From: Pseudidiomarina planktonica
Lineage (GTDB): Bacteria; Pseudomonadota; Gammaproteobacteria; Enterobacterales; Alteromonadaceae
Length of the DNA: 64,000 nt
NCBI RefSeq assembly: GCF_900177775.1
Contig: NZ_FXWH01000003.1
Location: forward strand, 245,971 to 309,970
Direction of reading: 5' to 3'
The notes beneath the pieces were generated by a model, which ran no database searches, was not told where the DNA came from, and saw only the letters and a list, made by a program, of their open reading frames with translations. Of this stretch, positions 26,309-34,651 are shown piece by piece; within the stretch, counting starts at the first letter, position 1; each line of letters starts with the position of its first letter. Both the position numbers and the translations under genes were made by a program.

Positions 26309-27514
26309 CTAATTTAGACTTTTTAGTTGATCTAGATAATCAGCCCAACTCTGCATCATATCGCTGCGCTCTTTAACGAAAAGAGTCCGGTTGTAAGCTC
26401 TCCCGAAGGAATCTTTAACGGTATGTGACAACTGCTGCTCTATATACTCACGTCTAACTTTTAGCTGTTCTTCAAGTAGAGTTCTAGCTGATGCTCTGAA
26501 GCCGTGAATGGATTGAACTTTTTTTGTATCATAACCAAGAGATCTAAGCGCCTTTATAACGGAAGCAGTGCTGATGTGTTTTTCGTTATGCTGCTGATTA
26601 CTGAAAACAAAAGTGTTGTGCTCTGTTATAGTTTTTGCTGATTTTATAATCTCTATTGCTTGTCGACTCAGCGGTACAATGTGATCAGCGGTTAGATGTT
26701 GTCGTTCTTTTTTCTTTTCTGCTGGAATTACCCAGATACTCTTTGCTAGATCTAATTCACTCCACTCCATTGAAACAAGTTCACCTGGTCTTTGAAACAC
26801 TAGTGGAGCTAGTTTAAGGGCTAAGCCAACAACAGAATTATGATTGTATGTATCGATATCGCGGAGCAATTTGCCGAATGCAATAGGCTCGATGATTGCT
26901 GGCTGATGCTTTACTTTGGAGGCGGGAACCAGTCCTCTTAAGTTTTGTGCCGGATTATGTTCAATAAATCCGTTTTGCGCAGCGTAGACAAACACTTTAT
27001 CAATATCACGCCTAATTTTTCTTGCGGTTTCTAGCTTTCCCGCATCGATTAGCTTATTTACAATCTCGGCTAAATCGGCCGTTGTAATAGACTTAACGGA
27101 TTTCTTACCAATGTGAGGAAGTACATAGCGAGATATGCGAGAGTTTTTCTTCACTTGGGTTGATGGAGCTAGAGTTTGTCGCTTTAGACAGTCTTGGGTG
27201 ACTTTTTCAAACGTCCTCTTTGACTGTTCTTCAGATCGCGTTCTGTTAGCTATTAATACGTCTTTTGGGTCAACCCCTTGGGCTATCTGTTTTTTAGCTA
27301 AACGCACGCTTTCACGAGCTTCTGCTAGGCTTATCTCTGGATATGTTCCTATCGCCAGCGTAGCTTCTTTTTTATTTGTTGGGCGATAGTATTTGAGTCG
27401 CCAGTATCTGTAAGCTGATTTAGAAGAATTGCATTGAATGTAAAGTCCATCTCGATCATATAGGCGTCTAGCTACAACAGGTGCGCGTTTTAACTTTGTT
27501 TCGGTTAGGTTCAT
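26309..27514 (-). CDS. int: Tyrosine site-specific integrase, P4 type
   Basis: A 401-residue integrase. The N-terminal DUF4102-type domain (about 1-85) includes YDRDGLYIQ, YWRLKYY and TLAIGTYPEISLAEAR. A SAM-like core-binding domain follows, then the catalytic domain with Arg in LVFQRPGELVSMEW, the HGFRASART box (His-x-x-Arg), and the C-terminal HTVKDSFGRAYNR with the nucleophile Tyr. It reads away from the tRNA-Phe it uses as target. The upstream region holds paired TACCCC motifs that probably bind the protein and may give autoregulation. Confidence 0.96.
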   Translation of the reverse strand: MNLTETKLKRAPVVARRLYDRDGLYIQCNSSKSAYRYWRLKYYRPTNKKEATLAIGTYPEISLAEARESVRLAKKQIAQGVDPKDVLIANRTRSEEQSKRTFEKVTQDCLKRQTLAPSTQVKKNSRISRYVLPHIGKKSVKSITTADLAEIVNKLIDAGKLETARKIRRDIDKVFVYAAQNGFIEHNPAQNLRGLVPASKVKHQPAIIEPIAFGKLLRDIDTYNHNSVVGLALKLAPLVFQRPGELVSMEWSELDLAKSIWVIPAEKKKERQHLTADHIVPLSRQAIEIIKSAKTITEHNTFVFSNQQHNEKHISTASVIKALRSLGYDTKKVQSIHGFRASARTLLEEQLKVRREYIEQQLSHTVKDSFGRAYNRTLFVKERSDMMQSWADYLDQLKSLN

Positions 27515-27551
27515 TTACTAGGCCGTCAACTTAGTTAGCTATTCCTTTAGA

Positions 27552-27572
27552 ATACCCCTGGAAGTACCCCTG
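27552..27572. repeat. Right pair of TACCCC motifs, probable integrase arm sites
   Basis: ATACCCCTG (27552-27560) and GTACCCCTG (27564-27572) are spaced by 12 bp, matching the left pair. A complementary AGGGGG follows at 27577-27582. They lie between the integrase start and the tRNA, in the likely int promoter. Confidence 0.6.
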
Positions 27573-27623
27573 AAATAGGGGGATTTAGAGGAACTGAGTG
27601 AGACTATAGTAGACACGAAGGTA

Positions 27624-27652
27624 TAAAAAAAGCCAGCATTTATGCTGGCTTT
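27624..27652 (-). terminator. Island-supplied terminator for tRNA-Phe
   Basis: The stem AAAGCCAGCA/TGCTGGCTTT closes on TTTA and, read leftward, ends in a T-run at 27624-27630. It lies within the island, 32 bases beyond the tRNA CCA end. Its stem is the same as that of the displaced terminator at 19769-19796. Confidence 0.85.
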
Positions 27653-27683
27653 AGTATGATCAGACACTATCTGATACTTTAAG

Positions 27684-27702
27684 ATGGTGCCCGGAGGCGG
27701 AA
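27684..27702. repeat. Right attachment-site repeat (tRNA-Phe 3' end)
   Basis: Identical 19-bp copy of 19806-19824. It covers the CCA and acceptor/T-arm side of the tRNA gene, so integration restored a full tRNA. Confidence 0.93.
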
Positions 27703-27760
27703 TCGAACCACCGACACGAGGATTTTCAATCCTCTGCTCTACCGACTGAGCTATCCGGGC
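27685..27760 (-). tRNA. tRNA-Phe (anticodon GAA)
   Basis: Read leftward from 27760 the cloverleaf is complete: acceptor GCCCGGA/TCCGGGC, D-arm GCTC/GAGC, anticodon stem AGGAT/ATCCT around a loop with GAA, T-arm with GGTTCGATTCC, and an encoded CCA. It is the integration target of the adjacent island and remains intact. Confidence 0.97.
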
Positions 27761-27769
27761 GTGGGGCGT

Positions 27770-27798
27770 ATTTAACGAGTTTTTCGGATCCAAGTCAA
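27770..27798 (-). promoter_or_regulatory. Sigma-70 promoter of tRNA-Phe
   Basis: Leftward TTGACT (27793-27798) and TTAAAT (27770-27775) are 17 bases apart, and the -10 box ends 9 bases before the tRNA 5' end. A GC-rich discriminator (CGCCCCAC) follows, as in stringently controlled tRNA promoters. Confidence 0.75.
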
Positions 27799-27864
27799 CC
27801 GCTTTTTACGTCGAAAGCGGCTGAAATGGGCCGTTTGGTCAGTTATTGCCCATGTTGAGCGTTT

Positions 27865-29772
27865 TTACACCTTTAAATAGGTACTGCCGGCTAAACATTT
27901 CTCGTAGAAATCTGTCCAACGAACACCTTCGCGAGGAGCCAGTAAGCCCTTACGAACCTCTTTATCGATGCATTTCTTCACGGCCTGGGCCATATACTCG
28001 GTATTGTACTGCATGGTAGCCAGTACTTTTTCTGCCGAAGTGCCAGGTACAATTTCTTCGATGTAGAAGTCGCCCGGCTCGTCGTCATGGCAGTAAATGT
28101 GTACTTCGGTTAAGCGCCCAAACAAGTTATGCATGTCGCCCATAACGTCCTGGTAAGCGCCGGTCAGGAACATGCCCACATGATACTGCTCGTCTTTTTT
28201 GAGCTTATGCATGGGAATGTTGTCGCTGATTTCGGTGCCTTCAATGTATTTGCTTAGCTTACCGTCGCTGTCGCAAGTTATATCCACTATGGTACAGCGC
28301 ACTTCAGGTTTTTCGTTTAAGCGCGTTAGCGGCACTATAGGAAGCACCTGATTGATTGCCCAGGTGTCTGCCGCCGACTGGAAAATGGAGAAGTTACACA
28401 GGTACTGGCTGGCCAGCATGTCCTCTAACTCTTCCAGTTCCTGGAATACAAAGCCTTCGCGATCCAGTGACTGATGGATGTCGCTTAGAATTTGCCAGTA
28501 CATGGTGTCTATTTTGGCCATTTCCGGTAGCGACAAAATACCCAGCTTAAAGGCTTCATAAGCACTGGTTTTGAACGAGGCAGCGTCGTTATAGCATTCC
28601 TGCGGGTGCAGGTCGCTAGCGTTAATTAGCTCGCGCATATTGCTAACCAGAATGTGCTCATCTTCCGCAGGGGAGATGTCGAACTTATTGCCGGTATTAC
28701 GAATTTCACCAACAATATTAGTGACTACACAGCTGTGGTGGGCAGTAATGGCGCGGCCGCTTTCGCTTACCAGATTTGGGTGTGGCACTTCTTCTAAGTC
28801 ACACACCTGCTTCACGCCATACACCACGTCGGCTACGTACTCTTCGGTAGAGTAGTTGCGCGAGGAATCTGTGGTTGAGCTGGTACCGTCATAATCAATA
28901 CCTAAGCCACCACCGATATCCAGATATTCCAGCGGCACACCCATTTGCATCAGTTTGGCGTACAACCGCGCACCTTCAGATACCGCTTCTTTTACTTTGC
29001 GGATATCTGACAACTGGCTACCAATGTGGAAGTGCAGCAGCTTGGCGCAGTGCAGCATGTCTTCTTGTTTGAGCATTTCAATAATGTTCAGAATTTCGGT
29101 AATGCTTAAACCAAACTTAGCGCGGTCGCCGCTGGAGCCGGCCCATTTACCTGAGCTGCGCACCATCATTTTGCTGCGCAAACCAATTAATGGCTCAACA
29201 TTTAGCTTCTTCGCCAGTGGAATCAGCATTTCAAGTTCACTGAGCTTTTCAATCACAATAATCATCTTGCGCTTCAGGTGGCGGCCTAATAGCGCTAGCG
29301 TTAAGTAATCTTCGTCTTTGTAGCCGTTCAGAATGGTCAGTGCGTTCGGGTTCTCGTTGTACGCCATAACTGCCATCAGCTCTGGCTTAGAGCCTGCTTC
29401 CAAGCCGTAGTTGTACGGTTCGCCGGCATCCATGATTTCTTCAACCACTTCCCGCATCTGGTTTACTTTAATCGGGAATACGCCCACATATTTGCCATCG
29501 TATTTGGCGTCTTCAATAGTGTTCTGAAAGGTTTCGTTCAGAATTTCAACTTGCGAGCGCAGAATATCGTGAAAGCGAATTACTGCCGGGAATTGAATAC
29601 CTTCGGCAATAATTTCATCAATCACTTCTTTCATGTCTATAGTGACATCTGGCAGGCGATGATTCGGCGCAATTTGAATGCTGCCATTATCGCCTATTGA
29701 GAAGTAACCAGCGCCCCAACGGTTGACGCCGTAAAGTTCTTCAGCGTCGTCAATCGTCCAGTTGTCTGCCAT
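27865..29772 (-). CDS. speA: Biosynthetic arginine decarboxylase
   Basis: A 635-residue fold-III PLP enzyme converting arginine to agmatine for putrescine synthesis. The PLP Lys is Lys102 in GVFPIKVNQ; the glycine-rich phosphate site LDIGGGLGIDYDG and the C-terminal dimer residues of SpeA are present. Length agrees with the E. coli enzyme (658). Its ATG overlaps the last base of the speB stop (TAATG), so translation is coupled, and the two genes form the two-step agmatine route. A weak hairpin (27799-27820) follows before the tRNA-Phe promoter. Confidence 0.97.
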   Translation of the reverse strand: MADNWTIDDAEELYGVNRWGAGYFSIGDNGSIQIAPNHRLPDVTIDMKEVIDEIIAEGIQFPAVIRFHDILRSQVEILNETFQNTIEDAKYDGKYVGVFPIKVNQMREVVEEIMDAGEPYNYGLEAGSKPELMAVMAYNENPNALTILNGYKDEDYLTLALLGRHLKRKMIIVIEKLSELEMLIPLAKKLNVEPLIGLRSKMMVRSSGKWAGSSGDRAKFGLSITEILNIIEMLKQEDMLHCAKLLHFHIGSQLSDIRKVKEAVSEGARLYAKLMQMGVPLEYLDIGGGLGIDYDGTSSTTDSSRNYSTEEYVADVVYGVKQVCDLEEVPHPNLVSESGRAITAHHSCVVTNIVGEIRNTGNKFDISPAEDEHILVSNMRELINASDLHPQECYNDAASFKTSAYEAFKLGILSLPEMAKIDTMYWQILSDIHQSLDREGFVFQELEELEDMLASQYLCNFSIFQSAADTWAINQVLPIVPLTRLNEKPEVRCTIVDITCDSDGKLSKYIEGTEISDNIPMHKLKKDEQYHVGMFLTGAYQDVMGDMHNLFGRLTEVHIYCHDDEPGDFYIEEIVPGTSAEKVLATMQYNTEYMAQAVKKCIDKEVRKGLLAPREGVRWTDFYEKCLAGSTYLKV

Positions 29773-30698
29773 TAGCGAGATCCTTTTTCATTCATGATTA
29801 TCAGTAGTTCGCGCACAATTTTGGCGGCGAAAACATCCGAGTTACCGGTTGGGTCAATTTTTGGTGAAAGCTCTACTACGTCGGCACCCACCAGATTTTT
29901 GTGGCGCAGAATTTTTAACAGGCTAACGTAGGAGTGAAAATCTTCACCGCCTGGCTCAGGGGTACCTGTACCGGGTAAAAATGCCGGGTCAAAGTAGTCC
30001 AAATCCAGGGTCAGATAAATAGGGCGGTCATCGGCAATGGCAGCCACACTTTCCAGAAAGTCTTTGCGTGAGGTGCGCACTGTGCCGTTTTCTTTCATCC
30101 ACTGGTATTCTTCGCGAGTACCAGAGCGAATACCGTATTGAATAAGTTGATGATCAGGCCCGAAATGATCCACCACGCGACGAATAATAGACGCATGCGA
30201 GAAGTGATAACCTAAGAAACCGTCACGTAAATCGGCGTGGGCATCCAGATGCAACAACACCATGTCCGGATATTGTTCCAGATAGGTTTTAATTGGCGCA
30301 TACGAAATAGAATGCTCGCCACCTAAGGTAAGCACCCGAATTTTATTCTTCGCGATATCGTTGGTGGCGAATATCTGCTGGAAGTCATCAGTTGCCCGTT
30401 GCCACTGCTGTTCAACGTCGGCGGTGTCACCTAATTGCAAATTACCCAGGTCGTAGAATGGCTGATCGTGTAAATCCGCATCTAAATATGGTGAGTAGGA
30501 TTCAATATCTTCAGATACTGAACGCAAACCATCAGGGCCGTCCTTGGTGCCTTTGCGGAAACAGGCGGTACCATCAAAGCCAAAGCCGATGATATGGGTG
30601 CGGTTGGCATGCAATGCACGCTCGTCTTCTGCACCAAAAAAAGGACGTACCGGTACTTGTGTTGAAACCGGCAATTTTGCAACTTTAGTCAAGGTCAT
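29772..30698 (-). CDS. speB: Agmatinase
   Basis: A 308-residue ureohydrolase. The binuclear manganese site is complete: GGEHSISYAP, HLDAHADLRD and TLDLDYFDPAFLPG. It splits agmatine, the SpeA product, into putrescine and urea. GGAGG stands just before the ATG. It is the first gene of speB-speA, reversed relative to E. coli (speA-speB). Arginase or formimidoglutamase would share the metal motifs, but the tight coupling to speA makes agmatinase by far the best reading. Confidence 0.94.
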   Translation of the reverse strand: MTLTKVAKLPVSTQVPVRPFFGAEDERALHANRTHIIGFGFDGTACFRKGTKDGPDGLRSVSEDIESYSPYLDADLHDQPFYDLGNLQLGDTADVEQQWQRATDDFQQIFATNDIAKNKIRVLTLGGEHSISYAPIKTYLEQYPDMVLLHLDAHADLRDGFLGYHFSHASIIRRVVDHFGPDHQLIQYGIRSGTREEYQWMKENGTVRTSRKDFLESVAAIADDRPIYLTLDLDYFDPAFLPGTGTPEPGGEDFHSYVSLLKILRHKNLVGADVVELSPKIDPTGNSDVFAAKIVRELLIIMNEKGSR

Positions 30699-30734
30699 TC
30701 ACCTCCAGAGGGAATTTTAGTAAAGAATTTTAGG

Positions 30735-30777
30735 CGCTAGCATTACTAGCGTAAAATAAAGGCCGCATTATCGGCCT
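30735..30777 (-). terminator. Double hairpin terminator after pfkA
   Basis: AGGCCG/CGGCCT around CATTAT (30760-30777), read leftward, is followed by TTTATTTTA, and then by a second hairpin CGCTAG/CTAGCG (30735-30751). They stand between the pfkA stop and speB. Confidence 0.65.
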
Positions 30778-30798
30778 AAATACGAACATTTACCATCT

Positions 30799-31857
30799 TC
30801 AGGCCACGTTTGTGACTGAATTTTTTGCACTCAGTTCAGCATCGCCGTTTTTCTTCACCGGATTAAATACCCGATGCTGAATATGAACCAGATTCGGATC
30901 GAGCGGTTTGTCTATTTGCCAAGTATCCGGCAGCGGTGTGGCTACGGCTTTATTGCCCTGAATACCCGACATCACCAGAGTTTCACCTTGCAGCGCAAGC
31001 TCAATAGCATAAACCCCTAGCTGTGCGGCCAGAATACGGTCTGCCGCGGCAGGTGAACCACCCCGTTGAATATGGCCCAGCAAACAGGGGCGGCAAGGTA
31101 AGTGATATTCAGCTTCTAACTGCTCAGCCAGTGCCACGGCTCCACCTGGCCATTGGTGTTCGCTTAGCACCATCACATAGCTACTTTCACCACGAACTTT
31201 TTTCACGCGTTCAATATGCTTAACCAGCGCCGCTATAGTTAGCGGCTTTTCGCGTTGTAGCTCTGGCAAAATCATACGTTCGGCGCCGCTTGCCATAGTG
31301 CTGCTTAGCCCAATAAAGCCAGCCTCGCGGCCCATTACTTCCACAATAAATACGCGGTCCATGGCCTCGGCGGTATCACGGATTTTATCGAGGGCGTCCA
31401 TGGCAATAGACACTGCGGTGGCAAAACCAATAGTGGCGTCGGTGCCGTACAGGTCATTATCAATAGTGCCGGGTACGCCAATGATTTGGCCGTTCCAGTG
31501 GTGAGACAAATGTTCCGCACCACGGAAGGAACCGTCACCACCAATAACCACTAACGCATCAATATCATTGTTCTGTAGATTTTCCGCGGCCTTCTTTGCG
31601 GCTTCGTCGGTTTTAAATTCCGGACAACGGGCACTTTTAATAATGGTGCCTGAGTATTGCAAAATATGGAGCACGTCTTGTGCCACTAGTGGCACTGCGT
31701 CGTTTTCGAGTAATCCTTTATAGCCGTGACGAAACGCTAATACCTGCAAACCATAATGTTCTGCTGCCAGTACTACGGCGCGTAGCGCAGCGTTCATTCC
31801 CGGGGCATCGCCGCCACTGGTTAATACCGCTATTTTTTTTATCTCGTGTGCAGACAC
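30799..31857 (-). CDS. pfkA: ATP-dependent 6-phosphofructokinase
   Basis: A 352-residue PfkA. The motifs are VLTSGGDAPGMNA, GGDGS (Gly here marks ATP rather than pyrophosphate use), PGTIDND with the catalytic Asp, EVMGREAGF and LGHIQRGGSP. It phosphorylates fructose 6-phosphate in glycolysis. The start is taken as the GTG at 31857: AAGGAG lies 8 bases upstream and residues begin just before the first beta-strand; the longer frame to 31953 runs into the divergent gene. It is ~30 residues longer than E. coli PfkA, mostly at the C-terminus (about 30 residues of low conservation). Confidence 0.94.
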   Translation of the reverse strand: MSAHEIKKIAVLTSGGDAPGMNAALRAVVLAAEHYGLQVLAFRHGYKGLLENDAVPLVAQDVLHILQYSGTIIKSARCPEFKTDEAAKKAAENLQNNDIDALVVIGGDGSFRGAEHLSHHWNGQIIGVPGTIDNDLYGTDATIGFATAVSIAMDALDKIRDTAEAMDRVFIVEVMGREAGFIGLSSTMASGAERMILPELQREKPLTIAALVKHIERVKKVRGESSYVMVLSEHQWPGGAVALAEQLEAEYHLPCRPCLLGHIQRGGSPAAADRILAAQLGVYAIELALQGETLVMSGIQGNKAVATPLPDTWQIDKPLDPNLVHIQHRVFNPVKKNGDAELSAKNSVTNVA

Positions 31858-31931
31858 GGCACGTACTCCTTCTGGTTTATGTCTGGTAAGCTTATCTAAC
31901 TTATCAACTTTGACAAGTGAGCAGGCCCCAG

Positions 31932-33017
31932 ATGACGAATATATCCAATACAAAGCCTATTTATGTTGCTGCCGCTGACATTCATGAGTGGGCGCGTGCC
32001 TGTGCTCAAAGTGTTGGTGCTGATGCTGGTGTAGCGCAGCACATAGCGACTTATTTGCTTGAGGGCGACTTACTGGGCTTTCGCACCCATGGGTTATTGC
32101 GCCTGCGCTACAACCTGGAGTGTTTACGCGATGGTCGTAGCCGTGCTTCCGGCGAGCCACTGGTATTAAAGGACCGAAAAGCCGTGGCCAGTTGGGACGC
32201 GCAGTTATTACCAGGTTTGTACGTGTTGCCTAAGGCGATTGATGCGGCTTGTGATAAAGCGAAATCCTGCGGCACCGGCACTATTGTGATTCGCCGCGCG
32301 CAGCATGTGGCGTCACTGGCTGCCTATTTAAGCTTGGCTACCGACCGTGGCTTTATGATTTCCATGTTTGCCAGCACCCCGGGACAACGTGCAGTAGCTC
32401 CGTTTGGCAGCAAGCAGGCCGTGTTCTCACCTAACCCTTTTGCCATTGGCGTTCCTACACAAACCCAGCCCATTTTGCTGGATATGAGTTTGTCTATGAC
32501 GGCGGCAGGCAAAGTGCGTCAGGCTATTGCCGAAGAACGGCCGTTGCCGTTCGCTGGTTTAATTACGCCAGGCGGCGAGTACACCAACGACGCGACGACC
32601 TTCCTGGCGGATCCGCCCAGCGTGCTGGCTAGTTTAGGTGGTAAAGACCTGGGCTATAAAGGCTCGGGGTTAACCCTGTTCAGTGAGTTGTGGACTATGG
32701 CGCTTAGCAACTACGGACGCCGTCAGGGCAGTGAAGACGGCGACGCCAATACGGTTTGGTTGCAGGTGTTAGACCCGTCAGCCTTTGGTGATCAGGAAGA
32801 ATTCTTAACTGAAAGTCAGGCGCAACTGGATGCTATTTTGGCTGCAACGCCAATTGATGCTAACCAGCCGGTTCGGGTTCCGGGCAGCAATGCGATTGCT
32901 CTGAAAAAGCAGCAGCTGGCCGAAGGTGTTAGTTATACGCCGGCGGTGTGGCGGCAGTTGGAAAAATGCGCAGTAATGTGTGGCGTAGATTTACCAGAAG
33001 TTATTTCGAAGCCTTAA
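31932..33017 (+). CDS. Malate/L-lactate dehydrogenase family (Ldh2) oxidoreductase
   Basis: A 361-residue NAD(P)-dependent oxidoreductase of the type-2 malate/L-lactate/sulfolactate dehydrogenase family, which is not related to classical MDH. Family blocks seen are GDLLGFRTHGLLRL, RRAQHVASLAAY, FSPNPFAIGVP and DLGYKGSGLTLFSELW near the C-terminus. The substrate (malate, lactate, ureidoglycolate, delta1-piperideine-2-carboxylate) cannot be decided. The start at 31932 (ATG with AGCAGG upstream) is preferred over a GTG at 31917. It is divergent from pfkA and convergent with pdxH. Confidence 0.88.
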   Translation: MTNISNTKPIYVAAADIHEWARACAQSVGADAGVAQHIATYLLEGDLLGFRTHGLLRLRYNLECLRDGRSRASGEPLVLKDRKAVASWDAQLLPGLYVLPKAIDAACDKAKSCGTGTIVIRRAQHVASLAAYLSLATDRGFMISMFASTPGQRAVAPFGSKQAVFSPNPFAIGVPTQTQPILLDMSLSMTAAGKVRQAIAEERPLPFAGLITPGGEYTNDATTFLADPPSVLASLGGKDLGYKGSGLTLFSELWTMALSNYGRRQGSEDGDANTVWLQVLDPSAFGDQEEFLTESQAQLDAILAATPIDANQPVRVPGSNAIALKKQQLAEGVSYTPAVWRQLEKCAVMCGVDLPEVISKP

Positions 33018-33034
33018 TTAGCAGGCGCTGGCGC

Positions 33035-33054
33035 ACAGCCCTGATTAGGGCTGT
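33035..33054. terminator. Hairpin between ldh2-type gene and pdxH
   Basis: ACAGCCCT/AGGGCTGT around GATT, extendable by GCGC on each side. The pdxH stop codon lies in the loop. There is no clear T-run, so termination strength is uncertain; it could serve both convergent genes. Confidence 0.5.
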
Positions 33055-33683
33055 AAGCGCTGAATATGCCAATCATTGTCGGTTAGCACATATTCAAATC
33101 TGTCGTGTAGTCTGAATTTACCACCTTGCCAGAATTCAAAGCGGTGCGGCACTATTCGGTAGCCGCCCCAATGCTCAGGTACCGGAATGTCACCACTTTT
33201 ATATTTCTCGGTTAGCTCTTGATAAACCAGCTCCATGCTGGCGCGAGAATCAATGGGCTGACTTTGCTGTGACGCCCAGGCACCGAGCTGACTTTCCCGT
33301 GGACGGCTGTGAAAGTAGGTTTCAACATCGCTACGCGGCAGTAACTCAATACGGCCTTCTACACTCACTTGCTGCTCAAGTGCCAGCCAGGAAAAATGGG
33401 CTGAAATAGCCGGGTTGGTTGCTAAATCCTGGGCTTTTGCGCTGTTTAAATTAGTAAAAAATACCAGCCCGCGATGATCATTTTGTTTCAATAGCACTGT
33501 ACGTTGGCGTGGGTTACCCGAGGCGTTCACTGTTGCTATTGTCATTGCCGTTGGGTCGCTCAGTGCGCCGGAAGCATGCGCAGCCGCTAGCCAGGATTCG
33601 AATTGGTTAAACGGGTTCTGAACGATGTCGTTACGGCTTAGGGTAGCGCGCTCGTAATCGCGCCGCACGGAATGCAAATCCAT
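33045..33683 (-). CDS. pdxH: Pyridoxamine/pyridoxine 5'-phosphate oxidase
   Basis: A 212-residue FMN-dependent oxidase making pyridoxal 5'-phosphate, close to E. coli PdxH (218). Recognised blocks are the N-terminal SVRRDYERATLSRNDIVQNPFNQFESWL, the FMN-binding RTVLLKQNDHRGLVFFTN, SRPRESQLGAWASQQS and the C-terminal WGGYRIVPHRFEFWQGGKFRLHDR with the substrate Arg and His. Its start shares one base with the upstream response-regulator stop (TAATG), so it is the last gene of a leftward three-gene operon. Confidence 0.96.
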   Translation of the reverse strand: MDLHSVRRDYERATLSRNDIVQNPFNQFESWLAAAHASGALSDPTAMTIATVNASGNPRQRTVLLKQNDHRGLVFFTNLNSAKAQDLATNPAISAHFSWLALEQQVSVEGRIELLPRSDVETYFHSRPRESQLGAWASQQSQPIDSRASMELVYQELTEKYKSGDIPVPEHWGGYRIVPHRFEFWQGGKFRLHDRFEYVLTDNDWHIQRLQP

Positions 33684-34651
33684 TACTCACCTCTACTGCT
33701 ATCAACCGATTGCGCCTGAATCTGACTTAGGTTTTCAATTGCAATGGCGGTATTGTTCATAAATAAACGGAGCAATTTAGTGTCTAGTTCACTCAATTCT
33801 TTGATATTTCTAATAAATAGCAAATACTGATTGCCGCTGTTGGTAGTGTACAAACCATAGTAATGGCCGCCAACCAGTTCCGCGGAAGAACTTGGTAGTG
33901 CCTGCATGCGGTTTACTACGCTCTGGTCTACATCTTTATTAATGGTATGCCCAATAGCGGCTGCGTAGTCACCGGTGCCACTAATAATTTCGAAGGGCTC
34001 GTGGTCAGAAGACGTGGCTGTTAAGCCATTTACACGACAATAAGCGGCATCGTCTGAGCGAGTCAGCAGAGCAACAATTTGCTCTAAAATACCCTGACAC
34101 AACTGATTAAGTGAACGTGCTGAAAAAACTTCGGCGGAGGCTTCAATTACTTTCTCAAGCCCTAACTTATTGCGCTCTATTGAGCACAGGTCGCGGTAGG
34201 CGCGTAAACAGGAGTAAATGAGCGTAACCAGTTTGCGGTAGGTTAGCTCGGTTTTTTCTTTGTAATCATCAATGTCGTATTTGGCGATGATTTCTTCTTC
34301 AGGCGCCTGACCGGGTTGGCCAGTACGCAATACAATTCGAATTAAATGATTCTTTTGCTCTTCACGAATCCACTGCGCCGTATCCAAACCCGCATGGTCG
34401 GTTTCCATCACTACATCCAGTAATACCAGTGCGAAGTCGTGGCGGTATTTCAGCATTTCGCGGGCTTCGGCACCTGAGTAGGCTGAGGTGAAATCCAGTG
34501 GGTGACCATCTAGTTTAAAGTCACCCAGTGCCATGCGCGTAATGGTGTGGATTTCCTGATCGTCATCAACGATCAGGATATGGTAGGGCTCAAGCTCTAC
34601 CTCAGGATTTTGCTCGGGTTCGTCTTCGGCAAATAAGAATTCGTCACTCAT
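33683..34651 (-). CDS. Response regulator with DUF3369 domain
   Basis: A 322-residue protein: an N-terminal receiver domain (about 25-150, phospho-acceptor Asp in LVLLDVVMETDHAGLD, downstream Thr and Lys positions present) joined to a DUF3369 GAF-like domain (about 155-310). There is no DNA-binding or HD output domain, so output is probably through protein contacts or is cut short compared with longer DUF3369 regulators. Its start overlaps the amidohydrolase stop by 4 bases (ATGA) and its stop overlaps the pdxH start. No cognate kinase is adjacent. Confidence 0.88.
   Translation of the reverse strand: MSDEFLFAEDEPEQNPEVELEPYHILIVDDDQEIHTITRMALGDFKLDGHPLDFTSAYSGAEAREMLKYRHDFALVLLDVVMETDHAGLDTAQWIREEQKNHLIRIVLRTGQPGQAPEEEIIAKYDIDDYKEKTELTYRKLVTLIYSCLRAYRDLCSIERNKLGLEKVIEASAEVFSARSLNQLCQGILEQIVALLTRSDDAAYCRVNGLTATSSDHEPFEIISGTGDYAAAIGHTINKDVDQSVVNRMQALPSSSAELVGGHYYGLYTTNSGNQYLLFIRNIKELSELDTKLLRLFMNNTAIAIENLSQIQAQSVDSSRGE

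Larger units (their letters stand above)
19806..27702. mobile_element. Integrative genomic island in tRNA-Phe, about 7.9 kb
   Basis: The element is bounded by a 19-bp direct repeat that is the 3' end of tRNA-Phe. The integrase gene lies next to the intact tRNA. Composition shifts sharply to AT-rich inside and back outside. Contents in order: alpA-type regulator, HUH-like rep, small unknown, three leftward small genes, serine resolvase, DUF2971, AIPR, integrase. There are no capsid, tail or conjugation genes, so it is a small satellite-like or mobilisable element. AIPR and DUF2971 suggest an anti-phage payload; that part is inference. Confidence 0.93.

Noticed and set aside
27539..27793. Leftward open frame of 84 codons over the tRNA-Phe
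   Set aside because: It runs through the tRNA gene, its promoter and the arm sites. It is a chance frame.
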